From positions 62,001 to 126,000 of the forward strand of contig NZ_JBBPBZ010000004.1 of NCBI RefSeq assembly GCF_038070105.1: a DNA stretch of 64,000 bases, written 5' to 3'. The notes beneath the pieces were generated by a model. The model did no database searches, had not been told where the DNA came from, and saw only the letters and a list, made by a program, of their open reading frames with translations. The stretch's first letter is position 1; every line of letters starts with the position of its first letter. The position numbers were made by a program, and so were the translations under genes. This DNA comes from Methylocystis sp. IM3 (GTDB lineage Bacteria > Pseudomonadota > Alphaproteobacteria > Rhizobiales > Beijerinckiaceae). Positions 55,305 through 63,648 of this stretch are shown here, one piece after another.

Positions 55305-55842
55305 TGCCGCGCTAACGCAGGCAATAAACGCCTGGGCCGGACAATCGCCGCTGATCGACCGCCTGATGGTATGGACATCGGCGATCGGCGTGCCGCTTCT
55401 GGTTGCGGCGGTCGCCTTGCAATGGTGGCAAGGAAACAACAAACCGCACACTCGGCACATTCTGTTGGCGACTGGCTTCTCCTTCCTATTGGGATTGGCT
55501 ATCAATCAGCTGATCTTGCTATTCGTCCAGCGCGCGCGGCCCTACGACGCAGGCGTCACCTGCCTCTTAATCGAGCGGAGCGCCGATTTTTCGTTCCCTT
55601 CAGATCACGCGACCGCGACCGTCGCGATCGCGGCAGCTTTCCTGATTCACGGCATGCCGCGACGGGGAGCCCTCTTCCTCGCGGCGGCCATGCTGATGGT
55701 TTTCTCGCGGGTCTACGTCGGGACCCACTACGCCAGCGACGTGCTGGGAGGCGCGATAACGGGGATCATTGCCGCAAGCCTGGTGCGCCCCGTCTATCAG
55801 CGAGACACGCGGATAGACCGCCCTATGACGACCATTCTGTAG
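55288..55842 (+). CDS. PAP2-family phosphatase (undecaprenyl-PP phosphatase-like)
   Basis: 184 aa from the ATG at 55288, preceded by GGAGGCGACG; it overlaps the chrB end by 17 bases. Membrane protein with the three PAP2 signatures: QRARPYD (the K/RxxxxxxRP motif), FPSDHAT (PSGH-like with catalytic His), and SRVYVGTHYASD (SRxxxxxHxxxD). Hydrolyses lipid pyrophosphates at the periplasmic face, typically undecaprenyl-PP; a BcrC-like role is possible. Its link to chromate is only by position. Confidence 0.85.
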   Translation: MLSDLDAALTQAINAWAGQSPLIDRLMVWTSAIGVPLLVAAVALQWWQGNNKPHTRHILLATGFSFLLGLAINQLILLFVQRARPYDAGVTCLLIERSADFSFPSDHATATVAIAAAFLIHGMPRRGALFLAAAMLMVFSRVYVGTHYASDVLGGAITGIIAASLVRPVYQRDTRIDRPMTTIL

Positions 55843-55925
55843 GGATCGGCCAACAAGCGAGCCACGCGCTGTTCCGTGCGAGCGCCGCCCACAAGCTCTG
55901 ATGCGACAAAAGGCGGACGGATAAA

Positions 55926-56997
55926 ATGACACGAAGCGGTCGCGCTGCCGAGTTGGCGCACTTCATCCATAAATATTTCATCTGGATTATCGTCGCTTCA
56001 TACGTCGCTGCGGCCTTCCTACCCCAGTTCGGGCTTTGGATTCGCGCCATAAATCTCGCAGACCTCTTCTCGCTGCGAAACCCTGTGAACCTGACATTGC
56101 CCCCGGTGTTGCTGGCCGCGCTCTTATTCAACGCTGGCCTTGGCGTTCCCCTTCATGAACTGTCGGCGCTTCGCCGAACGCCCCACAAGGCGTTCGTGAT
56201 GTTGGCGGGGCTCACTGGCAATGTCGCCGCGCCGCTGACGATGATTGCCGCAATTAGCTTAGCCATGATGTTCTGGCATGATCCCGACGAAGTTCAGCAA
56301 CTGCTGGTCAGGGCTCGCTCTTGTGGCGGCAATGTCGATTGCGGGGGCGTCGACGGCGTGGGCGCAAAATGCCAATGGCAACATTGTCTTGAGTCTGGGG
56401 CTCGTGCTGCTCACCACCTTGCTGAGCCCATTAACGACGCCCTTGATTCTTCATTCGGTCGGCTTTCTGACGACCGGCGATTACTCTGAAGACTTGCACG
56501 AGCTGGCCGCGGGAGAGGCCGCGACATTTCTGGGCGCGTGGGTGATCCTGCCCTCATTCTGCGGCCTCGCGGCTGGCCAGGTGATGGGTGCGGCGCGTAT
56601 CGACCGAGTGACGCCCTACGTGAAGCTGGCGAATTTCGCCGTCCTCGTGCTTCTCAACTATTCGAATGCGACGCTTGTTCTGCCGAAAGTTGTGTCCCTT
56701 CCCGACGCGGATTTTTTGGCGGCCGTCTTGGTCATTGTCAGTGTGTTGTGTGTGGCTGGCTTCGGTTCGGGCTTGCTGCTCTCGCGCGCGCTCAAAACCA
56801 CGCCCGACGAAACGGCCTCCCTGATGTTCGCGCTTGGCATGAACAACAATGGAACGGGGCTCGTTCTTGCTTCATTGGCGTTGGCGAACCATCCCCAAGT
56901 TATGCTCCCGATTATTATCTACAATCTCGTGCAGCATCTTTTCGCGTCGATCGTTGACGTCAAGCTCTCGCGCTTTCGCGCCATGCGCTTTTCTTGA
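55926..56997 (+). pseudogene. SBF/BASS transporter, copy 2, frameshifted
   Basis: Frame one (55926-56310) gives FIHKYFIWIIVASYVAAAFL and LPPVLLAALLFNAGLGVPLH; at about 56300-56312 the frame shifts and continues GLALVAAMSIAGASTAWAQN, then ALGMNNNGTGLVLASLALAN to the stop at 56997. One extra G in CTGCTGGTCAGG explains it. Very similar in order to the intact copy at 38867. The rest of the protein is undamaged, so the break is recent or a read error. Confidence 0.8.
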
Positions 56998-56998
56998 C

Positions 56999-57406
56999 TT
57001 ATCCACGCCCCGATGTCGCCAGCATATTCAGCACAGGACATGGCGGGGCGGGGTCGCCGGAACAGCAAGAGATTGTCTCCGCAAGAATGCCCTCCAGTCT
57101 GGCGAGGTCAGCGAGTTTCGCTCGCACTTCGTCGAGATGGGTCCGCGCAATCTCTCTCACGTCGGCGCAGGAGGCGCGTGACGGCTCGGCGAGCGCCAGC
57201 AGGGCGCGGATTTGCTCGATGCTGAATCCAAGTTCGCGGGCGCGGCGGATGAAGGCCAGCCTGCGAATATGGGCTGGTTCGTAGGCGCGGTATCCGCTCG
57301 CGGTTCTTGCGGGCGGCGGCATGAGCTTGATGCGCTCGTAATAGCGCACGGTCTCAAGATTGACGCCCGCCGCCGCCGCGAACTGCCCGATGGTCAAGGA
57401 TTTCAC
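56999..57406 (-). CDS. merR: MerR-family metal-responsive regulator (copy 2)
   Basis: 135 aa, strongly similar to copy 1 at 14456. MerR helix-turn-helix LTIGQFAAAAGVNLETVRYY at residues 4-23; Cys 80, 114, 115 and 123 in the metal-binding positions, so one more Cys than copy 1 (TISCCSG). Divergent from merT copy 2 with a perfect dyad between them. It ends 2 bases from the SBF pseudogene stop, tail to tail. Confidence 0.88.
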   Translation of the reverse strand: MKSLTIGQFAAAAGVNLETVRYYERIKLMPPPARTASGYRAYEPAHIRRLAFIRRARELGFSIEQIRALLALAEPSRASCADVREIARTHLDEVRAKLADLARLEGILAETISCCSGDPAPPCPVLNMLATSGRG

Positions 57407-57418
57407 GGATTATTCCTC

Positions 57419-57450
57419 TTGCCCCCGTAGTCGCTACGGGGTGCAGGATA
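57419..57450 (+). promoter_or_regulatory. MerR-type promoter/operator (copy 2)
   Basis: -35 TTGCCC at 57419-57424; -10 AGGATA at 57445-57450, a 20-bp spacer (19 to CAGGAT). Inside it is a perfect 8-bp dyad, CCCCGTAG, TCG, CTACGGGG, at 57423-57441. Stronger than the copy 1 dyad. A MerR dimer here would twist the promoter to activate merT. Confidence 0.78.
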
Positions 57451-57476
57451 CCCCGACCATCAAGCAAGAGCGAGCC

Positions 57477-57908
57477 ATGACCATCAACGACACAGCGCAA
57501 GAAAGAACGCCAGCCGCTTCATCTCCCGCCAACCTGCCAGCCTCGCCAAAATGGTTCGCAGCATTGGGGCTCGTCGCCGGATTCGGCGCGGTCGTCGCCT
57601 CTTCGTGCTGCGTGATCCCGCTCGGGCTCGCCGCGCTTGGCGCGGGCGCGGGCGTTCTCGGCGGGCTCGCAATGATCGCCGAATGGCGAACGCCATTTTT
57701 GCTGGTCAGCGCCTTGGCGATTGTCGGCGGTTGGGGCGTGTGGTGGCTGAAGCGGCCAATAGCTTGCGTTTCGGGGGTGGGCTGCGCGTCGTCGCAGCGC
57801 TCACGCGCAACGCTGGCGCTTCTGCTATGCGCCTCGATAACCGTGGTGGCGGCGACAAGTTGGGGCTACATCGACCCTGCGCTGCTGAAGCTGTTTCGGG
57901 GCCGCTGA
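57477..57908 (+). CDS. merT: MerT-like inner-membrane metal transport protein (copy 2)
   Basis: 143 aa from the ATG at 57477. Same layout as copy 1: Cys pair in SSCCVIPLGLAALGAG (C44-C45), three membrane helices and a C-x5-C loop pair (CVSGVGC). The stop overlaps the ATG of the next gene by one base. No MerP or MerA. Proximity to the ars genes leaves open whether the metal is mercury, arsenite or another thiophile. Confidence 0.8.
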   Translation: MTINDTAQERTPAASSPANLPASPKWFAALGLVAGFGAVVASSCCVIPLGLAALGAGAGVLGGLAMIAEWRTPFLLVSALAIVGGWGVWWLKRPIACVSGVGCASSQRSRATLALLLCASITVVAATSWGYIDPALLKLFRGR

Positions 57909-58132
57909 TGCAGCTCGTATCGATAATCACTTGCCCGACCTGCGGGCGCCAATCGGCTGAGACGATGCCGACCGACGCCTGCCAGTTCTTCTATGAATGC
58001 AAGGGCTGCGGGGCGTTGTTGAAGCCGAAGGCAGGGGACTGCTGCGTCTTTTGCTCCTATGGCGACGTTCCGTGCCCGCCAATTCAGGAAGCAAGGGGAG
58101 GCGCACGAACCGCCTGCTGCTTCGCTTCATAG
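57908..58132 (+). CDS. GDCCVxC domain-containing small Cys-rich protein (copy 2)
   Basis: 74 aa, coupled to merT copy 2. CPTCG, CKGCG and GDCCVFCSYG are all conserved relative to copy 1, and the middle (ETMPTDACQFFYECKGCGA) is nearly identical. The tail is longer and ends in a CC pair (RTACCFAS). Conservation of the whole Cys set in two diverged operons indicates a real function, probably metal binding or thiol transfer. No selenocysteine TGA is seen in either copy. Confidence 0.75.
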   Translation: MQLVSIITCPTCGRQSAETMPTDACQFFYECKGCGALLKPKAGDCCVFCSYGDVPCPPIQEARGGARTACCFAS

Positions 58133-58159
58133 GCAAAGCCCGTCTTGCGTCTGTTATGT

Positions 58160-58179
58160 ATATCCAGTAATCCGGATAT
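58160..58179 (+). promoter_or_regulatory. arsR: ArsR operator
   Basis: ATATCC, 8 bases, GGATAT: a perfect 6-bp inverted repeat ending one base before the arsR ATG at 58180. The position is typical for autorepression by an ArsR/SmtB dimer, released by arsenite. Confidence 0.6.
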
Positions 58180-58536
58180 ATGGAAAATATAGACGCTATC
58201 GCCGCGCTTGCTGCGCTCGCGCAAACCACGCGGCTTGATGCCTTCCGGCTGTTGGTCGCTCGCGAGCGCGAAGGCGTCCCGGCGGGTGAACTGGCGCGGC
58301 TCATGGCCGTGCCGCAGAACACCCTGTCAGCGCACCTCTCAATCCTTTCCCGCGCCGGTCTGGTGACGGGCGAGCGGCAAAGCCGCTCCATCATCTACCG
58401 GGCCAACGTTGCGCGCCTGCGCGAGGTGACGCTGTTCCTGCTGAAAGATTGCTGCGGCGGGCGTCCCGAAGTGCGCGCGCCGCTCATCGCCGACCTCGCT
58501 CCTTGCTGCTCCCCAAAGGCGCCCGTACATGACTGA
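58180..58536 (+). CDS. arsR: ArsR-family arsenical repressor
   Basis: 118 aa. ArsR/SmtB winged helix: LAALAQTTRLDAFRLLVARE, then a recognition helix in NTLSAHLSILSRAGLVTGER and the wing SRSIIYRAN. Cys pairs near residue 90 (KDCCGG) and at 109-110 (APCCSP) are candidate As(III) ligands at the C-terminus, unlike the classic CVC in the DNA-binding helix. It heads arsR-arsC-ACR3 and overlaps arsC by 8 bases. Confidence 0.9.
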   Translation: MENIDAIAALAALAQTTRLDAFRLLVAREREGVPAGELARLMAVPQNTLSAHLSILSRAGLVTGERQSRSIIYRANVARLREVTLFLLKDCCGGRPEVRAPLIADLAPCCSPKAPVHD

Positions 58537-59056
58537 CCGCGTTTACAATGCCCTTTTTCTCTGCACGGGCAACACCGCGCGCTCGATCATGGCGGAAGGC
58601 ATTCTTCGCCAGGACGGCGCGGGACGGTTCAACGCGTTCTCGGCGGGAAGCCATCCCAAGGGGATCGTCAATCCCTACGCCTTCAAAACGCTCGCGGAGT
58701 ATGGCTATCCAGCCGAGGGCTTCCGCTCGAAAAGCTGGGACGAATTCGCAGCGCCTGACGCGCCAGTCATGGATTTCGTGTTTACGGTCTGCGACAACGC
58801 GGCGGGCGAAGTCTGCCCCTATTGGCCGGGGCAGCCAATGACCGCGCATTGGGGCATTGAGGACCCGGCGGCGGTCGAAGGCTCGGACATTGAAAAGCAA
58901 CGCGCCTTCAATCTCGCGTTCCGCTACCTGAAAAACCGCATCTCCCTCATGCTCGCGGTCCCGATTGGCCGCCTCGACAAGATGGCGCTGAAAAACCGCC
59001 TGCGGGAAATCGGCGAAATCGAAGGCGCAACGCATCCGGCGCAGAAGGTGGATTGA
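58529..59056 (+). CDS. arsC: Arsenate reductase ArsC (low-molecular-weight phosphatase type)
   Basis: 175 aa. The catalytic P-loop is CTGNTARS (C12-x5-R18-S19); C88 and C96 in VCDNAAGEVCPYWPG are the resolving Cys pair used in the thioredoxin-dependent mechanism. Reduces arsenate to arsenite for export by ACR3. The stop lies 1 base before the ACR3 ATG. Intact. Confidence 0.92.
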   Translation: MTDRVYNALFLCTGNTARSIMAEGILRQDGAGRFNAFSAGSHPKGIVNPYAFKTLAEYGYPAEGFRSKSWDEFAAPDAPVMDFVFTVCDNAAGEVCPYWPGQPMTAHWGIEDPAAVEGSDIEKQRAFNLAFRYLKNRISLMLAVPIGRLDKMALKNRLREIGEIEGATHPAQKVD

Positions 59057-59057
59057 G

Positions 59058-60212
59058 ATGAGCGAAGCAACGACAACCCCGGCTGCGTTGACCGCGGGCG
59101 CGCCCGCTATGGGACTTTTCGAGCGATACCTGACGTTGTGGGTCGCGCTCTGCATCGTCGCCGGAATTGTCCTCGGGCAGGCGATGCCCGCTGTCTTTCA
59201 GGCCATTGGCGCGGCGACAGTCGCCCAAGTCAATCTGCCGGTCGCTGTGCTGGTGTGGCTGATGATTGTCCCGATGCTGCTCAAAATTGACCTCGGCGCG
59301 CTCGGCCAGGTCAAGGAGCATTGGCGCGGGATTGCCGTGACGGTCGGCGTCAACTGGCTGGTGAAGCCCTTCTCCATGGCGCTGCTCGGCTGGATTTTCA
59401 TCGCGCACTTGTTCAGGCCGTTCCTCCCGGCGGACCAGATCGACGCCTATATCGCGGGGCTAATCTTGCTGGCGGCGGCTCCTTGCACGGCCATGGTCTT
59501 CGTCTGGTCAAACCTCGTGGACGGCGAGCCGCATTTCACGCTGTCGCAAGTCGCCCTGAACGACACCATCATGATCATCGCCTTCGCCCCGATTGTCGCG
59601 CTGCTCCTCGGCCTATCCTCCATCACCGTGCCTTGGAATACGCTGCTGCTCTCGGTCGTGCTTTACATCGTCGTGCCGGTGATCGCCGCGCAACTATGGC
59701 GGCGGGCGCTGCTCATGCGAGGCGGCAAGGACGCCTTGAGCGCGGTGCTCCACAAACTGGCTCCGCTTTCGCTCTCGGTTTTGCTGCTGACCCTCGTCAT
59801 CCTGTTCGGCCTGCAAGGCGAGCAAATCATCCGCCAGCCGCTCGTCATCGGCCTCCTCGCGGCGCCGATTCTCATACAAGTCTATTTCAGTGCCGGGCTC
59901 GCCTACTGGCTCAATCGCCGCCTTGGCGTGGACTGGCGCGTCGCGGGGCCGTCGGCGCTTATCGGCGCAAGCAATTTCTTCGAGCTGGCGGTCGCGACGG
60001 CGATTGCGCTGTTCGGCTTCCAATCCGGGGCGGCGCTGGCGACGGTCGTCGGCGTCCTGGTCGAGGTGCCGGTCATGCTCTCTGTCGTCCATATCGTTCG
60101 CCGCACGCGCGGGTGGTATGAGCATAAAGCGGCTACCCCACAGCTCGGACGGAACAATTGCTTCAGGAAATCCGCATCGTCATCACACGCCTTGCGGCGA
60201 CCCGAAAGTTAG
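59058..60212 (+). CDS. acr3: ACR3-family arsenite efflux permease
   Basis: 384 aa, ten membrane helices. Family segments: VLVWLMIVPMLLKIDLGAL, LAAAPCTAMVFVWSNLVDGE (the conserved Cys used for As(III)), and GASNFFELAVATAIALFG near the end. Exports arsenite. The last ~28 residues (after GWYEH) are polar and unlike the family, probably run-on because the usual stop is lost; a further ORF begins inside them. Third gene of the ars operon. Confidence 0.9.
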   Translation: MSEATTTPAALTAGAPAMGLFERYLTLWVALCIVAGIVLGQAMPAVFQAIGAATVAQVNLPVAVLVWLMIVPMLLKIDLGALGQVKEHWRGIAVTVGVNWLVKPFSMALLGWIFIAHLFRPFLPADQIDAYIAGLILLAAAPCTAMVFVWSNLVDGEPHFTLSQVALNDTIMIIAFAPIVALLLGLSSITVPWNTLLLSVVLYIVVPVIAAQLWRRALLMRGGKDALSAVLHKLAPLSLSVLLLTLVILFGLQGEQIIRQPLVIGLLAAPILIQVYFSAGLAYWLNRRLGVDWRVAGPSALIGASNFFELAVATAIALFGFQSGAALATVVGVLVEVPVMLSVVHIVRRTRGWYEHKAATPQLGRNNCFRKSASSSHALRRPES

Positions 60213-60441
60213 CGAGGATGTCACGCTCCTCTGGCTCGACGAAGTGCGTCTGAAAAGCGAAGTCACGGACACTGGCCCAATCTCTTGGGTGAAATGCAAC
60301 CTGGACGCCGCGCTGCACCAACATTTATCAGTAACATGTCGAAACTGTCGCTTTCTGTCGCCGATCGAACAAGCGAAATCTCGGGCGGGTATAATTGAAA
60401 GAGCGGAAACGCTTGAAAGGCTTTCAGGAGGTGCGGCATGA
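60118..60441 (+). CDS. Hypothetical small protein overlapping the ACR3 end
   Basis: A frame of 107 aa starting within the acr3 tail and ending at the ATG of the next gene. The part after 60210 reads as plausible protein (LLWLDEVRLKSEVTDTGPIS, then CNLDAALHQHLSVTCRNCRF, then a helical end). A Cys-x2-Cys (CRNC) suggests metal binding. No good ribosome-binding site at 60118, and the GGAGGTGCGGC at its end serves the next gene. It may be a remnant. Confidence 0.3.
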   Translation: MSIKRLPHSSDGTIASGNPHRHHTPCGDPKVSEDVTLLWLDEVRLKSEVTDTGPISWVKCNLDAALHQHLSVTCRNCRFLSPIEQAKSRAGIIERAETLERLSGGAA

Positions 60442-61010
60442 AAGAACAGTTGACAAAAGTCACCGTTCCAACCTTGGGCGGGATTGGTTGGGTCTTTGCC
60501 CGCTACGCGAATCTGACGCTCGGCGGTGGCAGCGCGACGACGGCGGTTTTGCATCATGAGTTACTGCAAAAGCGGCAATGGCTGAACGATGACCGCTTTA
60601 CCCTCTGCTACGCGCTCGGTCGCCTGACGCCGGGAACGAATCTCCTTGCGTTCTGTACAGGGGTAGGCTGGCTGCTGCATGGACTTTCAGGGGCAATCGT
60701 TGCCCTGCTCGCGTCGTCCATTCCCTGTGCCGTCATCGTAACGGCGCTGACCGCGCTTTTCAGCCATTGGCAGGAAAACGCTTTCGCACAGGCAGCTGGT
60801 CATGGCGCGGTCGCTGCGGCGGTCGCCATAACAGTTAAAACCTGTTGGACGATTGCGAAGCCGCACTATAAGGGCGGAGCAAGGGTCCGTGTCGCGCTTA
60901 TTGGCGCGACGGCCTTCCCGCTCCATGTGGTCGGCGGCATTTCTGCATTGCAGGTGCTTCTTCTAGCCGCCGCGATGGGCGTGTTTCTACATGCGGGGGA
61001 AAGCGCGTGA
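60438..61010 (+). CDS. Short-chain chromate transporter, N-terminal half protein
   Basis: 190 aa after GGAGGTGCGGC. One CHR domain: ANLTLGGGSATTAVLHHELL (the FGG/LGG motif), then LGRLTPGTNLLAFCTGVGWL (the TPG motif) and five or six membrane helices. Short-chain CHR proteins work as a pair of two single-domain subunits, the second being encoded by the next gene, whose GTG start overlaps this stop. Likely exports chromate, or another oxyanion, with its partner. Confidence 0.8.
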   Translation: MKEQLTKVTVPTLGGIGWVFARYANLTLGGGSATTAVLHHELLQKRQWLNDDRFTLCYALGRLTPGTNLLAFCTGVGWLLHGLSGAIVALLASSIPCAVIVTALTALFSHWQENAFAQAAGHGAVAAAVAITVKTCWTIAKPHYKGGARVRVALIGATAFPLHVVGGISALQVLLLAAAMGVFLHAGESA

Positions 61011-61540
61011 ACCTTGTCCTCCTTTACTTCCTCCTGCTCAAAGGCACGATTACCGCCTTTGCGGGGCTCGCGTCGCTACCCGTCGTTCAGGAAACGCTCG
61101 TTCTCCAGCATCATTTGCTGAGCGAAAAGGAGCTTAACGAAGCCGTTGCCATCACGCGCAGCACCCCCGGTCCAGTCGGGCTTTACATTGTCAGCGTCGG
61201 CTATTTCGTCGCGGGGATACCGGGAGCCATTGCCGGTTGGCTGGCGATGATTACGCCCGCCTTGCTCATTATTCCTCTTGTCCATTTTGCAGGACGCAAA
61301 TTTGAGCATCCTCGCGTTAGATCTGTGCTGCAATGCGTGGTGATTGCAAGCGCGGGCCTGCTGCTCGCAGCGGCGATCCCCCTCGCGCGCGATGCTCTCA
61401 CAGACCCGATCGCCGTAGTGATCGCCGCCGTGGGCCTCGTCGTTCTGCTAACGACAGAGCTTGACACCTTATGGCTTATTATCGGCTCCGCCGTTGTCGC
61501 CCTCTCGGCGCCATCCCTTGGCCTACTGATAAGGATGTAA
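61007..61540 (+). CDS. Short-chain chromate transporter, C-terminal half protein
   Basis: 177 aa, GTG start at 61007 overlapping the previous gene by 4 bases. One CHR domain: GTITAFAGLASLPVVQETLV, ITRSTPGPVGLYIVSVGYFV (PGP motif), then membrane helices ending LSAPSLGLLIRM. Partner of the 60438 product. It ends the ars-chr unit. Confidence 0.8.
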   Translation: MNLVLLYFLLLKGTITAFAGLASLPVVQETLVLQHHLLSEKELNEAVAITRSTPGPVGLYIVSVGYFVAGIPGAIAGWLAMITPALLIIPLVHFAGRKFEHPRVRSVLQCVVIASAGLLLAAAIPLARDALTDPIAVVIAAVGLVVLLTTELDTLWLIIGSAVVALSAPSLGLLIRM

Positions 61541-61554
61541 AGATGCTCGAAAAC

Positions 61555-61720
61555 GCTCCAGCTGCTGGAGTTAATGCGCCTGATGGCGGTGCCGCACGAC
61601 ACCTATCAGCGAATCTCTCGGTCCTATCGCCGCGGGTCTGTTGACTGGGGAGCGGCATAGCCGCTCCATAATCTGGCTTTCCGCTACCCAAAAAAGCGCG
61701 CCGAACTCCATTGCGGGTCC
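61555..61720 (+). pseudogene. arsR-like relic
   Basis: The sequence LMRLMAVPHDTYQRISRSYR with GLLTGE-like DNA downstream lines up base by base with the arsR region MAVPQNTLSAHLSILSRAG in 58290-58400, including GAGCGGCA-AGCCGCTCCAT-ATCT. Frames are broken. A following CTTTCCGCTACC resembles the arsC FRYL region. It is a fragment of a second, decayed ars operon. Confidence 0.5.
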
Positions 61721-61799
61721 GGAAACCCTCGTATGGCAATCGTCGAGAAGTAGTCTTCCCGAGGTTTGGCTAACAGGCAAGGCAGCTCCAACCGGCTAA

Positions 61800-62897
61800 T
61801 CAAGTTGCCCTCTCAACGCTGATCACGGTTTGATCGAGCGCTGCTGATTTAAAGAGCGCGTAGACGCTCGATCCGACTTCCAGTGCGAGGTCTTCTAGCG
61901 CCCCACCGGTGATCGCCGCGAGCAGGTAGCCGTCTTCCGCAAGCTTAATCTCAATCGTCGCCAAGGGCCCCTCGAGCTTGATCTTCTCAACTTTGCCCCT
62001 CAGCACGCTTCTCGTGCTGATCTCCTCGGGCCGCGTCCGCGACACGACGACGTCTGTCGCAGCGACGATGACGCGCGCGGCCGCTCCCGGGGCCCCAACG
62101 TCACCGGCGACCCAAATCAAACCAGCGGGGTGATCCAGCGCCGTAAGGCCGTGGGAAATAGGTCGATTGGCAACGCGCGCTTCCAGGACAGAAGAGACGT
62201 TGAAACGATCTTTTTCAGAAGCTGTCGCAAGCCGACTGAAGGCCGTGGCCGGGTCGCCGACAAATTTCACGCGACCGGAGTCGAGGATGACGACGCAGCG
62301 CGCCAGTCGGACCACCTCGTCGACAGCATGGGTGACATAGACCATTGGAACCTTGAATTCGTCACGCACCTTCTCGATCAGCGGAATGATTTCGAGCTTA
62401 CGCTGCATGTCGAGCGCGGCAAGCGGCTCGTCGAACAGAAGCAGCTTTGGGCAGGAGAGCAGGGCCCGCCCAATGGCGACGCGCTGTCGTTCCCCGCCGG
62501 ACAGCCGCGCCGACGGGCGGGACAGGAGTTGGCCGATTCCCAGCGTTTCGACCACGGCGTCGAAGTCGATGCGAGGGGCGTCACGCGGCGCGAACCAGCG
62601 GCCGTAAAGCAGGTTCTGTTTGACGCTCAGATGGGGAAACAGGTGCGAGTCTTGAAAGACGAGCCCTATTCGGCGCCGGGAAACCGGCACGAACACCCCC
62701 ACTTCAATGTCAACCAGAGTTTCGCCGTCGAACCGAACATAGCCCAAGTCGGGCCGCATCAACCCGGCGATGATGTTGAGCGTGACGGATTTACCCGAGC
62801 CGGACTGGCCGAAAAGCGCGGTAACGCCCGTGTTGTTGCGAAAGGCTACGTCGAGCGAAAAGGCCCCAACGGCGAGTTGGACATCGACCTCGATCAT
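61800..62897 (-). CDS. modC: Molybdate ABC transporter ATPase
   Basis: 365 aa. Walker A GQSGSGKS at 30-37, Q-loop VFQDSHLFPHLSV, signature LSGGERQR at 132-139, Walker B LLLFDEP at 152-158, switch His in YVTHAVDEV. C-terminal ~70 residues are a TOBE/mop domain (SVLRGKVEKIKLEGPLATIE) that binds molybdate for feedback. Its start overlaps the modB stop by 4 bases. Energises molybdate or tungstate uptake. Confidence 0.92.
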   Translation of the reverse strand: MIEVDVQLAVGAFSLDVAFRNNTGVTALFGQSGSGKSVTLNIIAGLMRPDLGYVRFDGETLVDIEVGVFVPVSRRRIGLVFQDSHLFPHLSVKQNLLYGRWFAPRDAPRIDFDAVVETLGIGQLLSRPSARLSGGERQRVAIGRALLSCPKLLLFDEPLAALDMQRKLEIIPLIEKVRDEFKVPMVYVTHAVDEVVRLARCVVILDSGRVKFVGDPATAFSRLATASEKDRFNVSSVLEARVANRPISHGLTALDHPAGLIWVAGDVGAPGAAARVIVAATDVVVSRTRPEEISTRSVLRGKVEKIKLEGPLATIEIKLAEDGYLLAAITGGALEDLALEVGSSVYALFKSAALDQTVISVERAT

Positions 62898-63613
62898 TCA
62901 ACGGTCCCCAGACGCCTTTCCGCCCACCACTGCACGCCTTCGGAAGCAATGAGCGCGGAGAGCGCGATGAAGACCGCGACTAAGGTCAAGCGCATAGCGC
63001 TCTCGTCCCCGCCTGGAACCTGCGTGTAGCTGTAGATCGCCGCCGAGATCGTCTGAGTCTCTCCAGGAATGTTCGAGACGAAAGTAATCGTCGCGCCAAA
63101 TTCGCCGAGAGCTTTTGCGAATGCGAGGATGGCGCCGACAATGACCCCTGACGTGGAGAGGGGAAGCGTTACCATGAAAAAGGTCCAGACTCTGTTGGCC
63201 CCCAATGTTTCGGAAGCAAGCTCAAGCCGCCGATCAACCGACTCAAATGACAGACGCATAGCCCGCACCATGAGCGGGAACCCCATGACCGCGCAGGCGA
63301 CCGCAGCGCCTGTCCATCGGAAGGAGAAGACAATTCCGACTTCCGCAAGATAGGCGCCGAGGAGCCCCTTGCGCCCCAGTAGCAGCAACAGAGTGAATCC
63401 CGTCACAACCGGCGGCAGAACCAGAGGCAGGTGGACGAACCCATTGAGAATGGTTTTGCCTGGGAATTGCCAACGCGCGAGCGCGTAAGCAGTGAAGATC
63501 CCAAACGGTAAGCTCGCAAACGTCGCGACGGTCGCGATCTTCAGCGAAAGCCGAATTGCCGTCCACTCCGCCGGCGACAGGTCGATCAATGCCGGGAGAT
63601 TAAAGTCGAGCAT
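62894..63613 (-). CDS. modB: Molybdate ABC transporter permease
   Basis: 239 aa. Five to six membrane segments and the permease EAA loop in LASETLGANRVWTFFMVTLP. The start SPAEWTAIRLSLKIATVATF and ENDs as usual for ModB, with no damage. It forms the channel of the ModABC importer. Its stop overlaps modC, and modA lies 35 bases upstream. Confidence 0.92.
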   Translation of the reverse strand: MLDFNLPALIDLSPAEWTAIRLSLKIATVATFASLPFGIFTAYALARWQFPGKTILNGFVHLPLVLPPVVTGFTLLLLLGRKGLLGAYLAEVGIVFSFRWTGAAVACAVMGFPLMVRAMRLSFESVDRRLELASETLGANRVWTFFMVTLPLSTSGVIVGAILAFAKALGEFGATITFVSNIPGETQTISAAIYSYTQVPGGDESAMRLTLVAVFIALSALIASEGVQWWAERRLGTVE

Positions 63614-63648
63614 CCGGCTCTCCTCTTTCGCGCAGCTGCAGTCCCGCT

